A stretch of 64,000 nt of DNA from Forficula auricularia (GCA_024734495.1 JALMQS010000225.1:953864-1017863), one strand, 5' to 3'; positions 32,861-45,375 are shown, counted from the first letter of the stretch. Notes: a model not told the origin generated them from the letters alone. Program-made: numbers and translations.

Positions 32861-34320
32861 TCTTTAAGAATAATCTTTAGTCGAGGATAATTTATGGTCT
32901 ATTAAATATGATTTTAAGTTAGACACAAAGTAAATAAATAGTTAATTGAAATTTCACAATAAAGACGTTTGAGCTATCATTTATTTGGTCAAAAATTAAT
33001 GTTTCGATTAAATAAAATTATTTTATTTCATAAGAAAATTTCAGTATTCAAAAATGCAGAAAAAACTTTTATCGTAGAAAATCGATATTTTACAATACTA
33101 AAAAAGTCTTTCCGTTAAACATACAATTAATTCATATATCTATAATTAATCTCGGTTTTTTCAATTTTCTCATATCGTTAGGTATTAATCTTCTAATATC
33201 GACATACGATGCATAAATTTCGAAAAACTCGAGCCTTCAAATGAAATATTTGTCCACTAAATAGTGAATTCAAAGAGAAGTCTTTGCTGCCTCTATTGAT
33301 CCAAATTCCAAAAACCTACCACGTACCCAAATATTGCTTATGATTTTAATTAATATTTTAAAAATGCCTGAATCGCTCCCCTCCTGGCCTCGTCTCCTTT
33401 CAAGCTATATTTTTTTCTCGTTGACGCCTCCTGTGGATTCTTCTCCTTTTCTCAGGATCCATTAATTCCCTAGCAAAATGTCAATTAGTATCAAATTTAC
33501 TAGAATGACTCCCTACATTTCTTGATAAAACTATTTTGATTCGGCTATAAACATTACTTTTTATTGGAACCATTTCCAATCTTCATTAAATCGATTGATA
33601 AAATTAAGAACATGTTTAATTAAAGGAAATCGTATTCGAAACTGTCTTTTCAATCTATTGAGGAACTCAATTTATTACGATTCCTTCTCCGATAATAATT
33701 TTTTTATCAATTTTTATTATAAAAACAAACATTTACCAATCATAAATTATCAATAAAATATCAATAAAAAATTATTGTATTATTATATTATTATTTTTGA
33801 TGATTTGTTTATTTTCTACTGAGATCTTGAACAGTAAGGTGTTTATTTCTATAGTTGATGCATCACTATATTAGAACCGAAAATATAAGAAAACTCGACT
33901 GCGCATGCTCAGTTATAAGGAGAAAACTTTTCTCCTTCTCCCTGTCCGCTAGGAGGGCTCATAATCTGCACATTCAAATGTTATGCTGACTCAATCAAAT
34001 CAAAAGATCATCATAAAATGTATTTTAACATTTTTAAGAATATCAAAACGAAAATGATTGAAATGATTATTTGTAAATTATAGATTTTCTTAAATTATTA
34101 AAAGAAAGAGAGATGGAGGCGGAGCGTATTCCCAACTCGGTTCCTTTCAGAGTTCTTTTGTCATGGTCCATCAATAATCTACAGCTACCTGCCATTGGAA
34201 AAGATTCTGCCAATGGCCTTGGCTTGTCGAAAGCACCCGATTCCATAGATCTTGTCAGATAAACAATATGAAGCTCTAGAGGTGGAGATTGTCTAAAACT
34301 AAAACAATATAGGCTATTGT
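32861..34320. other. No recognisable feature
   Basis: AT-rich; a slightly GC-richer patch at 33360-33480 (CGCTCCCCTCCTGGCC) is not assignable. Confidence 0.35.
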
Positions 34321-34439
34321 CTTATGGCCAGTGCTGCCATTACAGTACACATGTATTATTTACAATACATTTTTGCTTGAAAAGTACAATAATACATTAA
34401 AATTAAAATAAGTTAGTTTCTAGTACATTCCATAAAAGA

Positions 34440-34775
34440 ATCATCGAAATCGGCCGATGTGGCAAAAAGTTCTCGCTGAACATACATAAAATAAATAAAT
34501 AGTTAGGTGTCTTGACTATCTTGGAACTATACGGATCCAAAGGCAGAAAGAATCATTGTAATCGGTTCATAAACAAAGAAGTTATGCCTGAAGAAACATA
34601 ACAAAAAAGGTAAAATATCAATGAAAAAAAACGGGACCAATCGGAAACTAAACTGAACCCAATGCAAAAAAATCATCAAAATCGGTTCACAATTGGCGAA
34701 GATATCAGGTAACATAGATACAAAAAAAAATTCAGTCGAATTGAGAACCTCCTCCTTTTTTGAAGTCGATTAAAA
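34440..34775 (-). repeat. Repeat with ACCGACTTCAAAAAAGGAGG-like end, copy 1
   Basis: The minus strand starts ATCGACTTCAAAAAAGGAGG, then runs TCGACTGAATTTTTTTTTGT, GAACCGATTTTGATGATTT and TTCAGGCATAACTTCTTTG, matching 36877-37250 in reverse. It sits inside the hAT element, so it is the younger of the two. Confidence 0.85.
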
Positions 34776-34913
34776 ATATCTCAAAGCTAGTAAATTTATG
34801 ATAAATTACAGTCCTAAATAATCATAGACGAAAACTAAAAAATTGTTTATCTATATTGTTAAAATATTATTCATCCTAAACCAAAAAAAGTATGTTATTC
34901 GTTCTTAGGATTA

Positions 34914-35081
34914 GTAGAATTAGAGTATGGTAGTTCTGCAGTGGATATTCATGAAGTTTTAAGAAGTTATTTAGTTTCTATGGGAATTAATTTAGAAAAT
35001 ATAGCTGGATTCGCTGAAGATAATTGTGCGACTAAAATAGAACAATTAATTGAAGTTCAAAGTATTTTGTTAAAAAAATAA
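34914..35081 (+). pseudogene. hAT transposase fragment (central domain)
   Basis: Fifty-five residues read VELEYGSSAVDIHEV...INLENIAGFAEDNCATKIE. The NIxGFAxDNC motif is typical of the catalytic core start in hAT transposases related to zinc-finger MYM/ZBED-type proteins. The frame ends at a stop, and sequence expected between this and the next fragment (CHSLHL-type region) is degraded: only SFNLCVSKTSKV-like residues remain. Confidence 0.75.
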
Positions 35082-35190
35082 CATTCACATAGGTATTTGT
35101 ATAATTGTTATAAGTTCCATATCCCATTCTTTCAATCTATGTGTGTCAAAAACTAGCAAAGTGCGTTGATGTTTTGGGGAGAGACATTTA

Positions 35191-35424
35191 TACTCACTCA
35201 AAAAGAATAAATATTTTAAAAGAAGATATTTGGAATTGAATCCACGCCTATTTCTTAGACCTTCAGAAACTAGATGGCTCTCACTGCAACAAGTAGAATA
35301 CAGAATTATTGAACAATATGATGTTTTGATTATGTATTTTACAAATTCTGTGTTTGAAAATCCACTGCCCAAAACAGTCAATATTTTAACTAATTTGTTA
35401 TTCCATTACAGTACATTTTACTAA
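35191..35424 (+). pseudogene. hAT transposase fragment (pre-dimerisation region)
   Basis: It contains RPSETRWLSLQQVEYRIIEQY, close to the HPSxTRWLSLxxVVxRILEQ motif of hAT and ZMYM6-like proteins. The C-terminal dimerisation domain is missing, so the protein could not have been active. Confidence 0.85.
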
Positions 35425-35474
35425 AATGAATCGTACATTCGAATAAAAGCACGCAGCAGCACTGCTTATAGCCA

Positions 35475-36215
35475 TCTTATAAAGGTAATATAGGTAGTTG
35501 TGTGAAATTGATTGGAGTGGCTTAAAGAGGAATAAGAGTTGCATCTTTCTCTATTTGAATTACAATGGCTTTAAATAGATTGACTGTGGCATAGAAAATA
35601 GTGAGTGATAAAATTTAAGGTAGGTATATTCAAAGATCAGGGTCATAGATATTTATGGAGCTAGGAGGTTTGAAGAATTGAAGGTTGTTGGAAGTAATCC
35701 AGCCTTTAGAATTTATAGAGACAAAAGAATTGACGAAAATTACTTAATTAATTGTCAACACGTCATTAATTCAAGAAGACGCCTAATAAAAATAACTTCA
35801 ATATTAGGTTTCAGTTCTATTCATTGCATAATAGAAATAGTAATAATTTTCTTCTAGAAAGAGATGCTGATACTTCAAGTTCTCTGGCAGTGACCTAGAA
35901 GAATCAAATTCTCACTAGAGTTCTTAAAGAGATTGTTTGTTAACTCAAAACTAGAACGTTTTAAGTAAAAAAAATGTCATTTAATGGCAGAGCTATATGA
36001 ATTTTCTCTCAAATTCCATTCAAAGTAGGTACTTTTTTAATTTTTAAAAAATAATTACTATTGTATTTTAATAATTCTCATTATATTTAACTTGTATATT
36101 GATTTGTGTATGTTTGGGGTAAAATGTTCTTTGAATGGATGGATCCTTGATTGACGTCTTGGGGATTAGACCATGCTCTAATAATGAAATTAAGAAAGTC
36201 GATAAAAAACTATCT
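35475..36215. other. No recognisable feature
   Basis: AT-rich, no open frame with known motif. Confidence 0.35.
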
Positions 36216-36219
36216 AATA

Positions 36220-36832
36220 CAGGTTTTACACTTGAAATTGAACATTTTACAAATCAAATTGAACATTTTACAAATCAAATTGATCATTTTTACAAATCAA
36301 ATTGAACATTTTAATGTATTTTGAAAAAAATTAAACCACTCTATTGCAACTATCACTTCTAAAGATTGTTATAAATATTTTATGAGTAGTGAAACTACCA
36401 TCAGCTGCCGCAAAAGAACGTTTATAAATTAAATTTACATACATACATGGGTACATACATATGCATTTATGTATCTTTTTTGTTTAACTGTACATATGTA
36501 CCTACATGATCAGCAGAAGTTTTTAAAAACTAACCTTAATTATGTAATACATACTACTACATACATATTGTAATTCATCAAGATTTACATAGTATTTGCA
36601 CTATTTTTAATTATTTTAGTGTGACAAATTTATGTTATTATTATATAATTTAACTAATTATTTTTCATTAAGAATAATCCTTAAATATATGTATGTACAA
36701 TATGTACAATGTACATATATGTTTATTTATGTATTAAATTATTATGTTCGTAAATAAATAGCCAATGAATAAATTATTTAACTGTTCATTTTGATTTGTA
36801 AAATGTTCAATTTGAAGTGTAAACCTCTAAAA
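36220..36832. mobile_element. Inverted-repeat element with subterminal tandem repeats
   Basis: Left end AGGTTTTACACTTGAAATTG; right end CAATTTGAAGTGTAAACCT. The left side carries four tandem copies of a 23-25-bp unit (TTGAACATTTTACAAATCAA, 36238-36322); one unit is present in reverse at 36790-36815. The middle is TACATA-rich. Subterminal repeats of this kind usually bind transposase; superfamily unknown. Confidence 0.75.
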
Positions 36833-36876
36833 TTATTTTTTTGATTATGAAAATTGATCAAGTGAATCTCCCGCTT

Positions 36877-37250
36877 TTTAACCGACTTCAAAAAAGGAGG
36901 AGGTACTCAATTCGATTGAATTTTTTTTTTGTATCTATGTAACCTGATATCTTCGGCAATTGTGAGCCGATTTTGATGATTTTTGCTTTATTTTTTGCAT
37001 TATGTTAGGTTCAGTATAGTTTCCGATTGGTCCTATTTGTATTTCATTGGTATTGGACATTTTTTGTTGTTTATTCAGGCATAACTTCTTTGTTTATGAA
37101 CCGATTTTATTGATTCTTTCTGCTCCAAGATAGTCAAGATACCTATTTATTTATTTTATGTATGTACAGCGAGAACTTTTTGCCACTTGGACCGATTTCG
37201 ATGATTCTTTTTTTATTGGAAAGGAGCTACCTTAGGGGTGGTCCCATATT
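36877..37250 (+). repeat. ACCGACTTCAAAAAAGGAGG repeat, copy 2
   Basis: Direct partner of 34440-34775 in the other orientation. The sentence of short blocks (ATAACTTCTTTG, GAACCGATTTT, GAGAACTTTTTGCCA) is well kept. Confidence 0.85.
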
Positions 37251-37316
37251 AATTTGGTCAAGTTCTGATGATATAATCAATGATAAAATAACATAAATCT
37301 CAATTCAGATTAATAT

Positions 37317-37442
37317 GAAATCACTTTTTGAAGTCGGTGCTAAACAAACTATATAAGCGAGGTACCCGCCAAACGTACTAAGTAAGATCGAGTTCGATTC
37401 ATAAAATGTATATTTTTGGAACCGACTTCAAAAAGTGATTTC
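37317..37442. repeat. 22-bp perfect inverted repeat around 82 bp
   Basis: ATCACTTTTTGAAGTCGGT (37320-37338) and its exact complement (37421-37439) face each other, sharing ACCGACTTCAAAAA with the preceding repeat family. It is probably the junction of two inverted repeat ends. Confidence 0.85.
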
Positions 37443-37449
37443 ATGTTAA

Positions 37450-38690
37450 TATTTCGTCGTTTAATTGTAACTAAATTAGACAATTATTTTATACCTTTTA
37501 GTGCATTTTATTTGATTTTTTGAGTTCTTATTATTTTATTTGTTGCATTTAATTTTTGTGAAGTTGGTTTTATTTTTTTATAAAAATTATGGTGTGAAGA
37601 TTTGTGTTTAAGTGAATGACAAAAGAAAATCTGTTAATTTTTATATACAATTAATTATACATAATTAATATACACTAAATCAAACACTTGGCAACAATTA
37701 AAAAATATAATCTAAATGGCTTCCACTTATTAGTAAATCTATTAATATCTAGGCCATGTGAGGAGAGTGCTCAAAAAACTACCAAAACACGGACTGACGT
37801 AGTGTTTCAGAATGAAATTTTTTTAAATTATATGAATGAATTTGCCTACGTTCCGCTCGATGTTAACATTTTTTTCCAGTTTTTTTTTTGTTAGACAACC
37901 ATAAAACAACACGCTGATTATTTTTATTCTAAAAATCGTTATTCTAGGAGTTTTTAATGTTTCGTTATTCTTTTTGTTCTGTTATCTGTCTCTAATGAAA
38001 TGTTTTTCGATAAAAGTTGAGCGCTACCGCCGGTTGCCATTTGCATTCGATCCAAAGGTGCTCGATGCGAGTTTCGTTCTTTTTATTGCATTTACAAACA
38101 AAAGCATTCAATTTTTGTTTGTTTGTTTGTTTTTTTATATTGAATATCCAACCACTTTGAGTTGTTAATATTTTCAATTAATAAAATTACATATTACCTA
38201 CCTACTGATAAAGATTCCAATAAAAAACTTGTTTTTCACATTATCCTCGAGCAAAAGTGACGCAAATGCCACATTGACGTGAAAAATGATCAATTCGTCC
38301 CAAAAAAATTTACTCATATAACGACTAAATTAGATCTCTAATGGTCTTCTACTAGCACATTGTAATTTTAATATTATTTTTCTTTTATTTATCTCTTGTC
38401 ATTTATAAGTACTTAGATATAAAATTAACATATAGACTTTGTTAATTACGTATATAAATTTGAATTATTTATATGAGTCTAATTATATCAATTAGAAACA
38501 AATTTTCTAAATCAAAATAAGGACATAGCTTATCGGTTAATTAAACCTCGAAGAAATAAATAAATTATAAATGATTTCAGTTTTGTAACACTTTGTAGGT
38601 ATAACTTGAAAAAGAAAAATATTTTTTATTTCACAAATTGATAATTTATTAATAAAATTATTCAATCATTGAAAATGAAAAATATGCAAT
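37450..38690. other. No recognisable feature
   Basis: AT-rich; open frames at 37688-38177 have no known motif. Confidence 0.35.
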
Positions 38691-38693
38691 TAC

Positions 38694-38765
38694 GGAGCCG
38701 GTCAACCGTTCGGGTTTTCCATACCAGAAACTCGAGTTCAAGCCCTTTTTTAGTAGCTCTTAACA
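38694..38765 (+). repeat. tRNA-like (SINE head) remnant
   Basis: GGAGCCGGTCAACCGTTCGG resembles an A-box region, and ACTCGAGTTCAAGCCC a B box about 35 bp later. A full tRNA fold is not possible. Confidence 0.35.
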
Positions 38766-38949
38766 AATACCTATGATATACACTCTATTTTACTCCTGAC
38801 ATCAATCTGGTCCTTATTTTGAGATTAAGTTTGGTATTTCAAATCCAATAAAACTGCTCCCAATACTTTAGCTTATAAACCAAATTTTTTTGTTAGTAGG
38901 TACCTATTAAACTTAGTCATAATGTGTTAAAAAATAAGACTGACAAGTT

Positions 38950-39514
38950 AAGGCCGGTTCACGCGAGACATTTTCTTCTACTCGTTCCTTACTTGTTCGA
39001 CTTACTTGCAATGTGGAGGGGGTCGAAATGACGTCACTCCTGACTGTCTTACTAGCATGCTTACTTGATTCAAAAGATAGAGCATGTTCTAAAAAAAAAG
39101 TTTATCTACTTGAAACTAGAAGTTACAGCCAATCAGAAAGCATTATTTTATCACTTGGATGACATGCGCATTGGCACAATACATCAGCTGATATCACAGA
39201 AAAGCTGAAATTTTGTTTCTCACTGTTCAACTCATTACTGCAATGACTAACTTCCAAATTCGTCTGCAATAATATTATTGTCAGCCATTTTTTTGCATCT
39301 AGGATGAAACTGAAAGATGACAGTCCAATTATTTGGCTCAAAGGTTCATTGTCTGGACTGACACTTGCACGCGAAACATAACCGCCCAACTTGAAATATT
39401 TTCTGAAAAAGCTCCGTGTGAAGCCAACAGGCAAAAAATCAGTCTGACTGAATTAGCTTCAAATTGTAAGTAAGACGAACAAGTAGAAGAAAATGTCTCG
39501 TGTGAACCGGCCTT
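38950..39514. mobile_element. Inverted-repeat element with AAGGCCGGTTCACnCGAGAC ends
   Basis: The ends pair for about 40 bp: AAGGCCGGTTCACGCGAGAC, ATTTTCTTCTACT on the left and AGTAGAAGAAAATGTCTCG, TGTGAACCGGCCTT on the right. AAGTT lies at both borders, within a base, as a possible short duplication. The 565-bp element has higher GC than its surroundings. Two minus-strand frames inside show no known domain. Superfamily unknown. Confidence 0.85.
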
Positions 39515-39529
39515 GAAGTTATAAATTTG

Positions 39530-42130
39530 AATCATATTGCATCTGATGTCTATATTAAAACAGATTTTACTTTTATCTCATTGGATATGAATCAATATAA
39601 ACTTTTAGCAAATATTTAAATACTAAAGTCATTTAGTGAAATTCATCAAACTCTGAAGACGTTACCATCGATAAATAACATACAAATTCTTATGGGGAGA
39701 AAAAATGTTATTCACCCATAGAAATCAGCCAATACTTACATGTCAAGGGCCAGGTGGTGAATTCACACATTGAATTCGCGTTACCTTAATACTTATTTAT
39801 ATCTTGAATAGATGGCATCGGTAACAAGATTTTTCACCAATAATTTATAAAGTTCGTGTCTTATTTTGAAATTATAACTAAATTATTCATAAATGTTTCG
39901 TCAATCGTATCCATATTTATAATAGTTAGTTGAAATCGTAGGAAAAAGTGAAAAATTCAAATTCAAAACAAAGTTTTATTTATATTGAGTCTGACGTTTC
40001 GTCGTTTATTTTTCGATTTCCTCACCGGCTATAACATTAAACAATAATGACAATTAGACACTTATAATAATGATCTTTATATATAAATCAGGCTAACTAA
40101 ATTTTACCTCACTATGCAAATCAAATGTTATGTAATTATTGATAAAAATCTGTTTTGAATTTTAATTTTCCAGTTTCCTACCATTCTAAGTATCCAACTA
40201 ATTATTCAAAAATGTTTTGTTTCTGAGCAAAAACATTGGATACAGTTTGTTTGTACTTGAAGTAATCAAACGGCCAAAAAACATAACAATAAGAAGACGT
40301 TTATTTTTATTAGAATTTAATTTTTCAATTTTCTTTTTTATTCTAAAAATTTATTTAACTCGAAAAACAATCTAAATTACCATTTGGACCTACATAAACC
40401 TCACCATAAAAAACTGTCATTAGATTGGGTAGATATTATTAAAATGCGAAACAATTAAATTATGTTTCCCTAACCTTACATTTTTACTGATATTAACAAA
40501 TTCTATAAATCTCACGTATTTTATTTTTTATATTTACTAATTTCGAGCATTAAACTAAATTTATTTCGCCATTAATTAACTAGAATGAACTCAATAAAAG
40601 TAAAAAAAAATATTTTTTAAATATTTATGATTGCAATCAACTTAAAAAAAAAGGTTAAATCCCTCTCTTCTCAGTTAAATGTACTAATTAAAAAGATTTA
40701 TATAGGAAAAAATACAAGTTCGTTGAACTAAGAAAATTTAGATAATGAGAAAAAATACTTTCGCAATTGTATGTATTTTGTTTTAAATTTCTATTTAAGT
40801 CAACACCTATTTGGTCAGGTTTTTAATTGAAAATGTCTGAATACTTAAACCCACTATTAAATTTTTGATTTTTAATTAGGTAGTCAAAAAAGTTTAAGAA
40901 AAAAAGATGGTAAAAAATTATTTCTCTAATCGAAAATTCATAGAGATAAAGGAAGTATCAATTTTTAAATAAAAATATTAGATTCAATATTGAATTAACG
41001 TGGTATAATAGGTAATTTATATTTTTTATGCGCTGTATAAGAAATTAGAATAATTCCAAGTTATTTAGTTAAATTGAGGCTATAAAGGAAATAATAATTA
41101 TAAGTTTCGATGTCGGACTAAAGACATAAACAGTATCAATGATAATTTAATTTATTTTAAGTAATTTTATTTTTTTAAATTAATAACACCAAATAGGCAT
41201 AACTGCAAAATGAGATTTTTTTTAAGAATATGGCTAAGTATAACTAATATCTTCTGGCTGCTATTAAACTTCTAGTGTAGTATGTAGCCAAGTGTGTATA
41301 TCATAAATTCCATTCCTCGTGAAATCCACGCTTTTATCTTAATTATTTTTGTTTTATGTAATTATTTTATTTTTATGTTAGGTATATATGCTACCATATA
41401 TGATGCATAGGTATTTATTTCTAAATATGTATTTTTAATTTCTAAATTCCTCTTAAATTGTATTAATAAATATTATACGTGAAATATGATGAGTTGAAAA
41501 ATCGAAAAAATATTTTAGTCAGAAAAAGGTATATTAGTATAAACCTGACGTCTTGGGAATTATTTACTTTTACGTTACGTAACCATTGCTCCCTTGACCT
41601 TTTTTAAATACTGGCTTACTCCTTTTGTTGGCAGGATAGTCGAACTGATCTACCAATTCAGTTGTCTATATTGCAGGGCATCCCATTAAACGAAGTGTGG
41701 CTATTAAATGACCTGCTACTGGCAAATAGCGAGCTTGCCGCGACAAGTTTGAACATGATTGTGTCTGGTGATGCTTCCCCCACCCTATATATGATGTATG
41801 AAGAAATGTTGTAATTGAGCATTAATTTTATTTTTTGCTTTGTATTTTCGAAATATCTCAAAAACGGCTGAAACTATTTATTATTCTCCCTAGCTATCAG
41901 TTCTTTTTGTAAAAAAAACCTTGAAACGTGAAAAAATGTTGTGGCCGCAGTAATTTGGGCTCAGTGCATATAAAGGCGTCAATTATTATTTCGCACGACG
42001 GTGCAAAAAGGACTTGGCGCGTCCCTGGCTTGTTTAGGCAATAAAACGAATTTTATCTACTATACTTTCAGCAAAATAAAATCTTTTCGATTAATAATAC
42101 CTATATATAAGATTGGAGTACTTTTGAGAG
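39530..42130. other. Mostly AT-rich; no gene seen
   Basis: 39990-40030 holds a reverse copy of the GAGGAAnT...GAAACGTC motif. 41590-42060 is more complex, with a TATTTTCGAAATATCTCAAA block like the ACTTTACCATAC family, but I cannot delimit an element. The rest has no visible structure. Confidence 0.4.
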
Positions 42131-42137
42131 GACTGAT

Positions 42138-42376
42138 AAGTGAATTGAGTGGATATTGATGACGCATTCCAAAATTCAAAAAAAGAAGATAATTTAAACT
42201 ATCTATTTATTCATAAACCGACGTTTCAGAGGTTTATTCCCTCCTACTTCAGAGTTTTTACTGACTTTTCAAAACCCTGAGGAAGGAGAAAATAAGCCTC
42301 CGAAACGTCGGTTTATGAATAAAAAGATCTTCTTTTTTTGAATTTTGGAATGCGTCATCAATATTCACTCAATATT
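42138..42376. mobile_element. Foldback element with GAAACGTCGG arms, ~239 bp
   Basis: Arms TGAATTGAGTGGATATTGAT, TTCATAAACCGACGTTTC pair with GAAACGTCGGTTTATGAA, ATCAATATTCACTCAATA. The centre has CCTGAGGAAGGAG and its complement. A second, worn copy lies at 51610-51830. Confidence 0.85.
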
Positions 42377-42483
42377 ATATATATTTTAACTTAATTAACT
42401 TCTTTTTTCAAAAATGCAAAGGCTTATCATGATTTATAGGAAGTGTACCTTGTAGGTCTGACCATGCTTACATCGATATCAAA

Positions 42484-42522
42484 ATTACAATACTTGACCA
42501 TACCTTGTATGGTAAAGTAAAA
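42484..42522 (-). mobile_element. Hairpin end of the ACTTTACCATAC family
   Basis: ACAATACTTGACCATACC, then TTGTATGGTAAAGTAAAAG. Only the end is recognisable. Confidence 0.6.
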
Positions 42523-43000
42523 GAAACGTTTGCTCATTTATCCTTATGACTTTTTAGAAACCAAAATTCTCTTGATCCGTAGATATATGGTCTCTTTAGA
42601 ATGTCAAGCTCCTAGAAAGTGTGAACTTTCGAATAATGAAGTCATTTTCTGATGATTTATTTCAAATTTCACTATTATTTTTTTATTTTTTTTTTTTTGA
42701 AAATTCCAAAAAATTCTTTCTAGATATAGTCAGATCTAAAAGTAAAAAGAACTAAAGAGGAAGTGTTTGCTTCTCAATTCAAGTTTCAAATTATGAGTGT
42801 GGTTCTAAAGAGAAAAATAGAAAAATTTATTTCAAGATGGTGACTAGATCCGGCACATAAATTAATAAATTGTTGGTTCATTAAAAAAAAAAAAAAAAAT
42901 GTTGAATATTTAATCTATGTTAGAGGAATGGATTGGAATGGATGCTCGGACCCGGGGCATAGATATAAATTTTCATATTCATGTATGTAAATAAATAAAT
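42523..43000. other. No gene; poly-A run at 42884-42899
   Basis: AT-rich with a homopolymer run. Confidence 0.35.
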
Positions 43001-43009
43001 CATTTACTT

Positions 43010-43640
43010 TTTTTTCATTGGTGCTTTGTTTGGCCAGCCATCGCCTTTGGTCAATAAATCAGCTGTCCGGCTCCATTTGGGCTTTTAATCTGCCACTGGA
43101 CCACGGGTCCATATCCAGCCTCTCTCTCTCTCTCCATTTGCGCAGAATGCTTTATAGAAGCACTCACTCTCTCTAATATATTATCAACGACCTCACATTG
43201 CTAAATGTTAATGCGAACAATTAGAATTTACGTTTGGTAGGTACCTGGGGTCTTCGGGGACCTCCCACCTCGCTCTCATATGCATGCCAGGCCGCGCCAC
43301 TCCCGCTGGCTCTGTCTGCATGCGTCATTAGACATTAGTTCCTTGCGGTTAATTTGTTTTATAATTAATGTTATAACCCTGAGGCAATTTATTGTGATAA
43401 GTTTAATTACTTGCGGATTGCGCTAGATAAAGCACAAACAGCATACAGTAGACCCCGTTTGCACTCCCAAAACACACACTAACACACATACATACATACA
43501 TGATATGTGTAGGTGTGTGTCTAGGTCGAATAGGTTTATTCAAATTCTGGCCTCTAGCAAATAGTGACACGAGCAGAAGCAGCTGCTTATGGAGCTGGCT
43601 GGCAGACATCCCCCTTCGTCCCCCTCTGAAGGATTATGCT
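43010..43640. other. GC-richer unique island, possible regulatory region
   Basis: Balanced composition in an AT-rich setting and no copies in the window. It contains an E-box CAGCTG next to TCAATAAATC, several TTTAAT/TTTATTGTGATAAG homeodomain-like words, a (TC)n run at 43121-43135 and a CA-rich patch at 43470-43500. No coding frame is convincing. Confidence 0.3.
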
Positions 43641-45180
43641 TCTTTTAATTCTCAAATATAAATCAACTAAGAATTTCATAAAAATAGAATGTATATACTT
43701 ATTTATTTATTTGTCATATACATTTACCTTAACGTTTTTTTTTTAATTTTTATTAAATTAAAGAATTAAAATTTTTTGTGCCCTGTTAGATTTTCATCTA
43801 GTAGGTAACATTCTTAGTTTTATATATATACTTATATATGAATAAATTTAATAAAGTAAATTAGAAAAATAATAAAATTTTAAGTTGTTTTTAAAACGTT
43901 AAGGAATAATTAAAAATTTGAAAGAAAATAAAAAAAATGAATGTACCTGAGTAAATCCAACTTATTTTGAATTTTTTTATCTAAAAATTTGAAAATATAA
44001 CTTTATCGCACCCCAACAATAATAATAGGTATAGTTTTGTGGCTAAACTATCTATAGACCAATTTCTAATAATGGTCAAGAATTAAAAAATTCAATTTTT
44101 TATGATTTTTACCATTCAGGTGTGACAATCAAGGGACGGAATTGACATTAGAGAATTTTGATTTGGTAATATAGGCAGAATAATAGAGGAGCTTAAAAAT
44201 ATAGAAGGTAACAATTTTGGTTACAATTCACTAAAATTAAAACAACACTAGAAAGTTTTTTTAAATAAATTATATACTTGTTATCGCAGGGACGGAAATG
44301 ACACTTATGAACGACATAATTAATCATTACCTTTATGAAGTCATTTTTCTGTGTTACTTATCATTTGAATAATATTAACAATTTTAATAATTTTTTTCTA
44401 ACAAAATTTTAATAACTAAAAAACTTTATTAAATTATATACGTTCGCTTCACTTTTTATTATTGATATTTTATTCAGTCATTTCTAAACATTTTTCATGT
44501 AAAGATATGGTACACGGGTTTGAAGATTTAAACAACCAAATTGGCTAAGGAGAGAATTGACTTTTTGTAGATTATTTGAATTGAAAAAATATGAAATTGA
44601 ATAAAATTAATAGTTAAAAAATCTATAAATGTATAGGTACAATTAAAGACTATATTATTAAAAATAGAAAATTTATATTAAATTGGAAAAAAAAACCTAG
44701 TGGACTCTATAATACAAAATATGTTGGATTTGCTCACCTACCTATTATTTTTTATTTTTTTTTTGAAGTGAAATATCTTTAGCGACGTAGGTATCTGTTT
44801 GATTTTTTTCTGTTACAATAAAGAGGAAATGACTCAATAGACTGGAAATAATTTTTTTAAAACCCACTTTATTTAATCACAAATAAAATGTATTAAAATT
44901 AGGAAATTTAAATTATTTCAATGATATCTACGGCTAAAGTTTCACTTCCTCCGAGAACTTATGTGGCTTATGAGGCTCTCACATATTTTTTTTTTTCATT
45001 TAATATTTAGGACAATATAAAAATTAATAATTTAATCAATAATTTTTAAATACATTATTTTAAATAGATAACTGGTAAGTATATAATTCACAGTCAATAA
45101 TAGATTGCTGTATTGTGGTTCCCTTATTTATTATTAGATACGATAAAGTAAAAAAGGAAACAAAATTAAACTCTGTGTTA
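43641..45180. other. AT-rich sequence without recognisable feature
   Basis: Nothing assignable. Confidence 0.4.
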
Positions 45181-45184
45181 AATC

Positions 45185-45375
45185 ATAAGACCAATCTCAA
45201 CGTTTCGCTAATTTATCAGGAGCTCTTACTATATAATCAGAGTATGGAACTGAACAATAATATCTAATCTCATTTATTAATTTATAATATTTCTGGTAAC
45301 AATTAGAGACTTTTTTATTACACCTTCAAAAGTTCATCAAGGCCTCCTAATTGTTACCAGAAATATTATAATACA
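45185..45375. repeat. Foldback (45282-45371) next to a reverse GAAACGTTG motif
   Basis: TATAATATTTCTGGTAACAA (45283) pairs with TTGTTACCAGAAATATTATA (45351). Just left, 45189-45222 reads in reverse CTCCTGATAAATTAGCGAAA followed by CGTTGAG. Confidence 0.8.

Larger units (their letters stand above)
34329..35464 (+). mobile_element. hAT transposon, internally deleted, 1136 bp
   Basis: Ends CAGTGCTGCC and GCAGCACTG. Flanks CTTATGGC (34321-34328) and CTTATAGC (35465-35472) are an 8-bp duplication with one mismatch. It holds remnants of a hAT transposase (next two entries) and a nested PSE-type repeat at 34440-34775. A broken end copy lies at 13064. Confidence 0.88.

Noticed and set aside
34329..35464. 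Host gene derived from a hAT transposase (domesticated)
   Set aside because: The frames are broken by stops, the C-terminal dimerisation part is missing and transposon ends with a target duplication are present.
39123..39535. Cys/Ser-rich minus-strand frames of 103 and 65 residues
   Set aside because: They lie in an inverted-repeat element, show no known motif and overlap each other in different frames.
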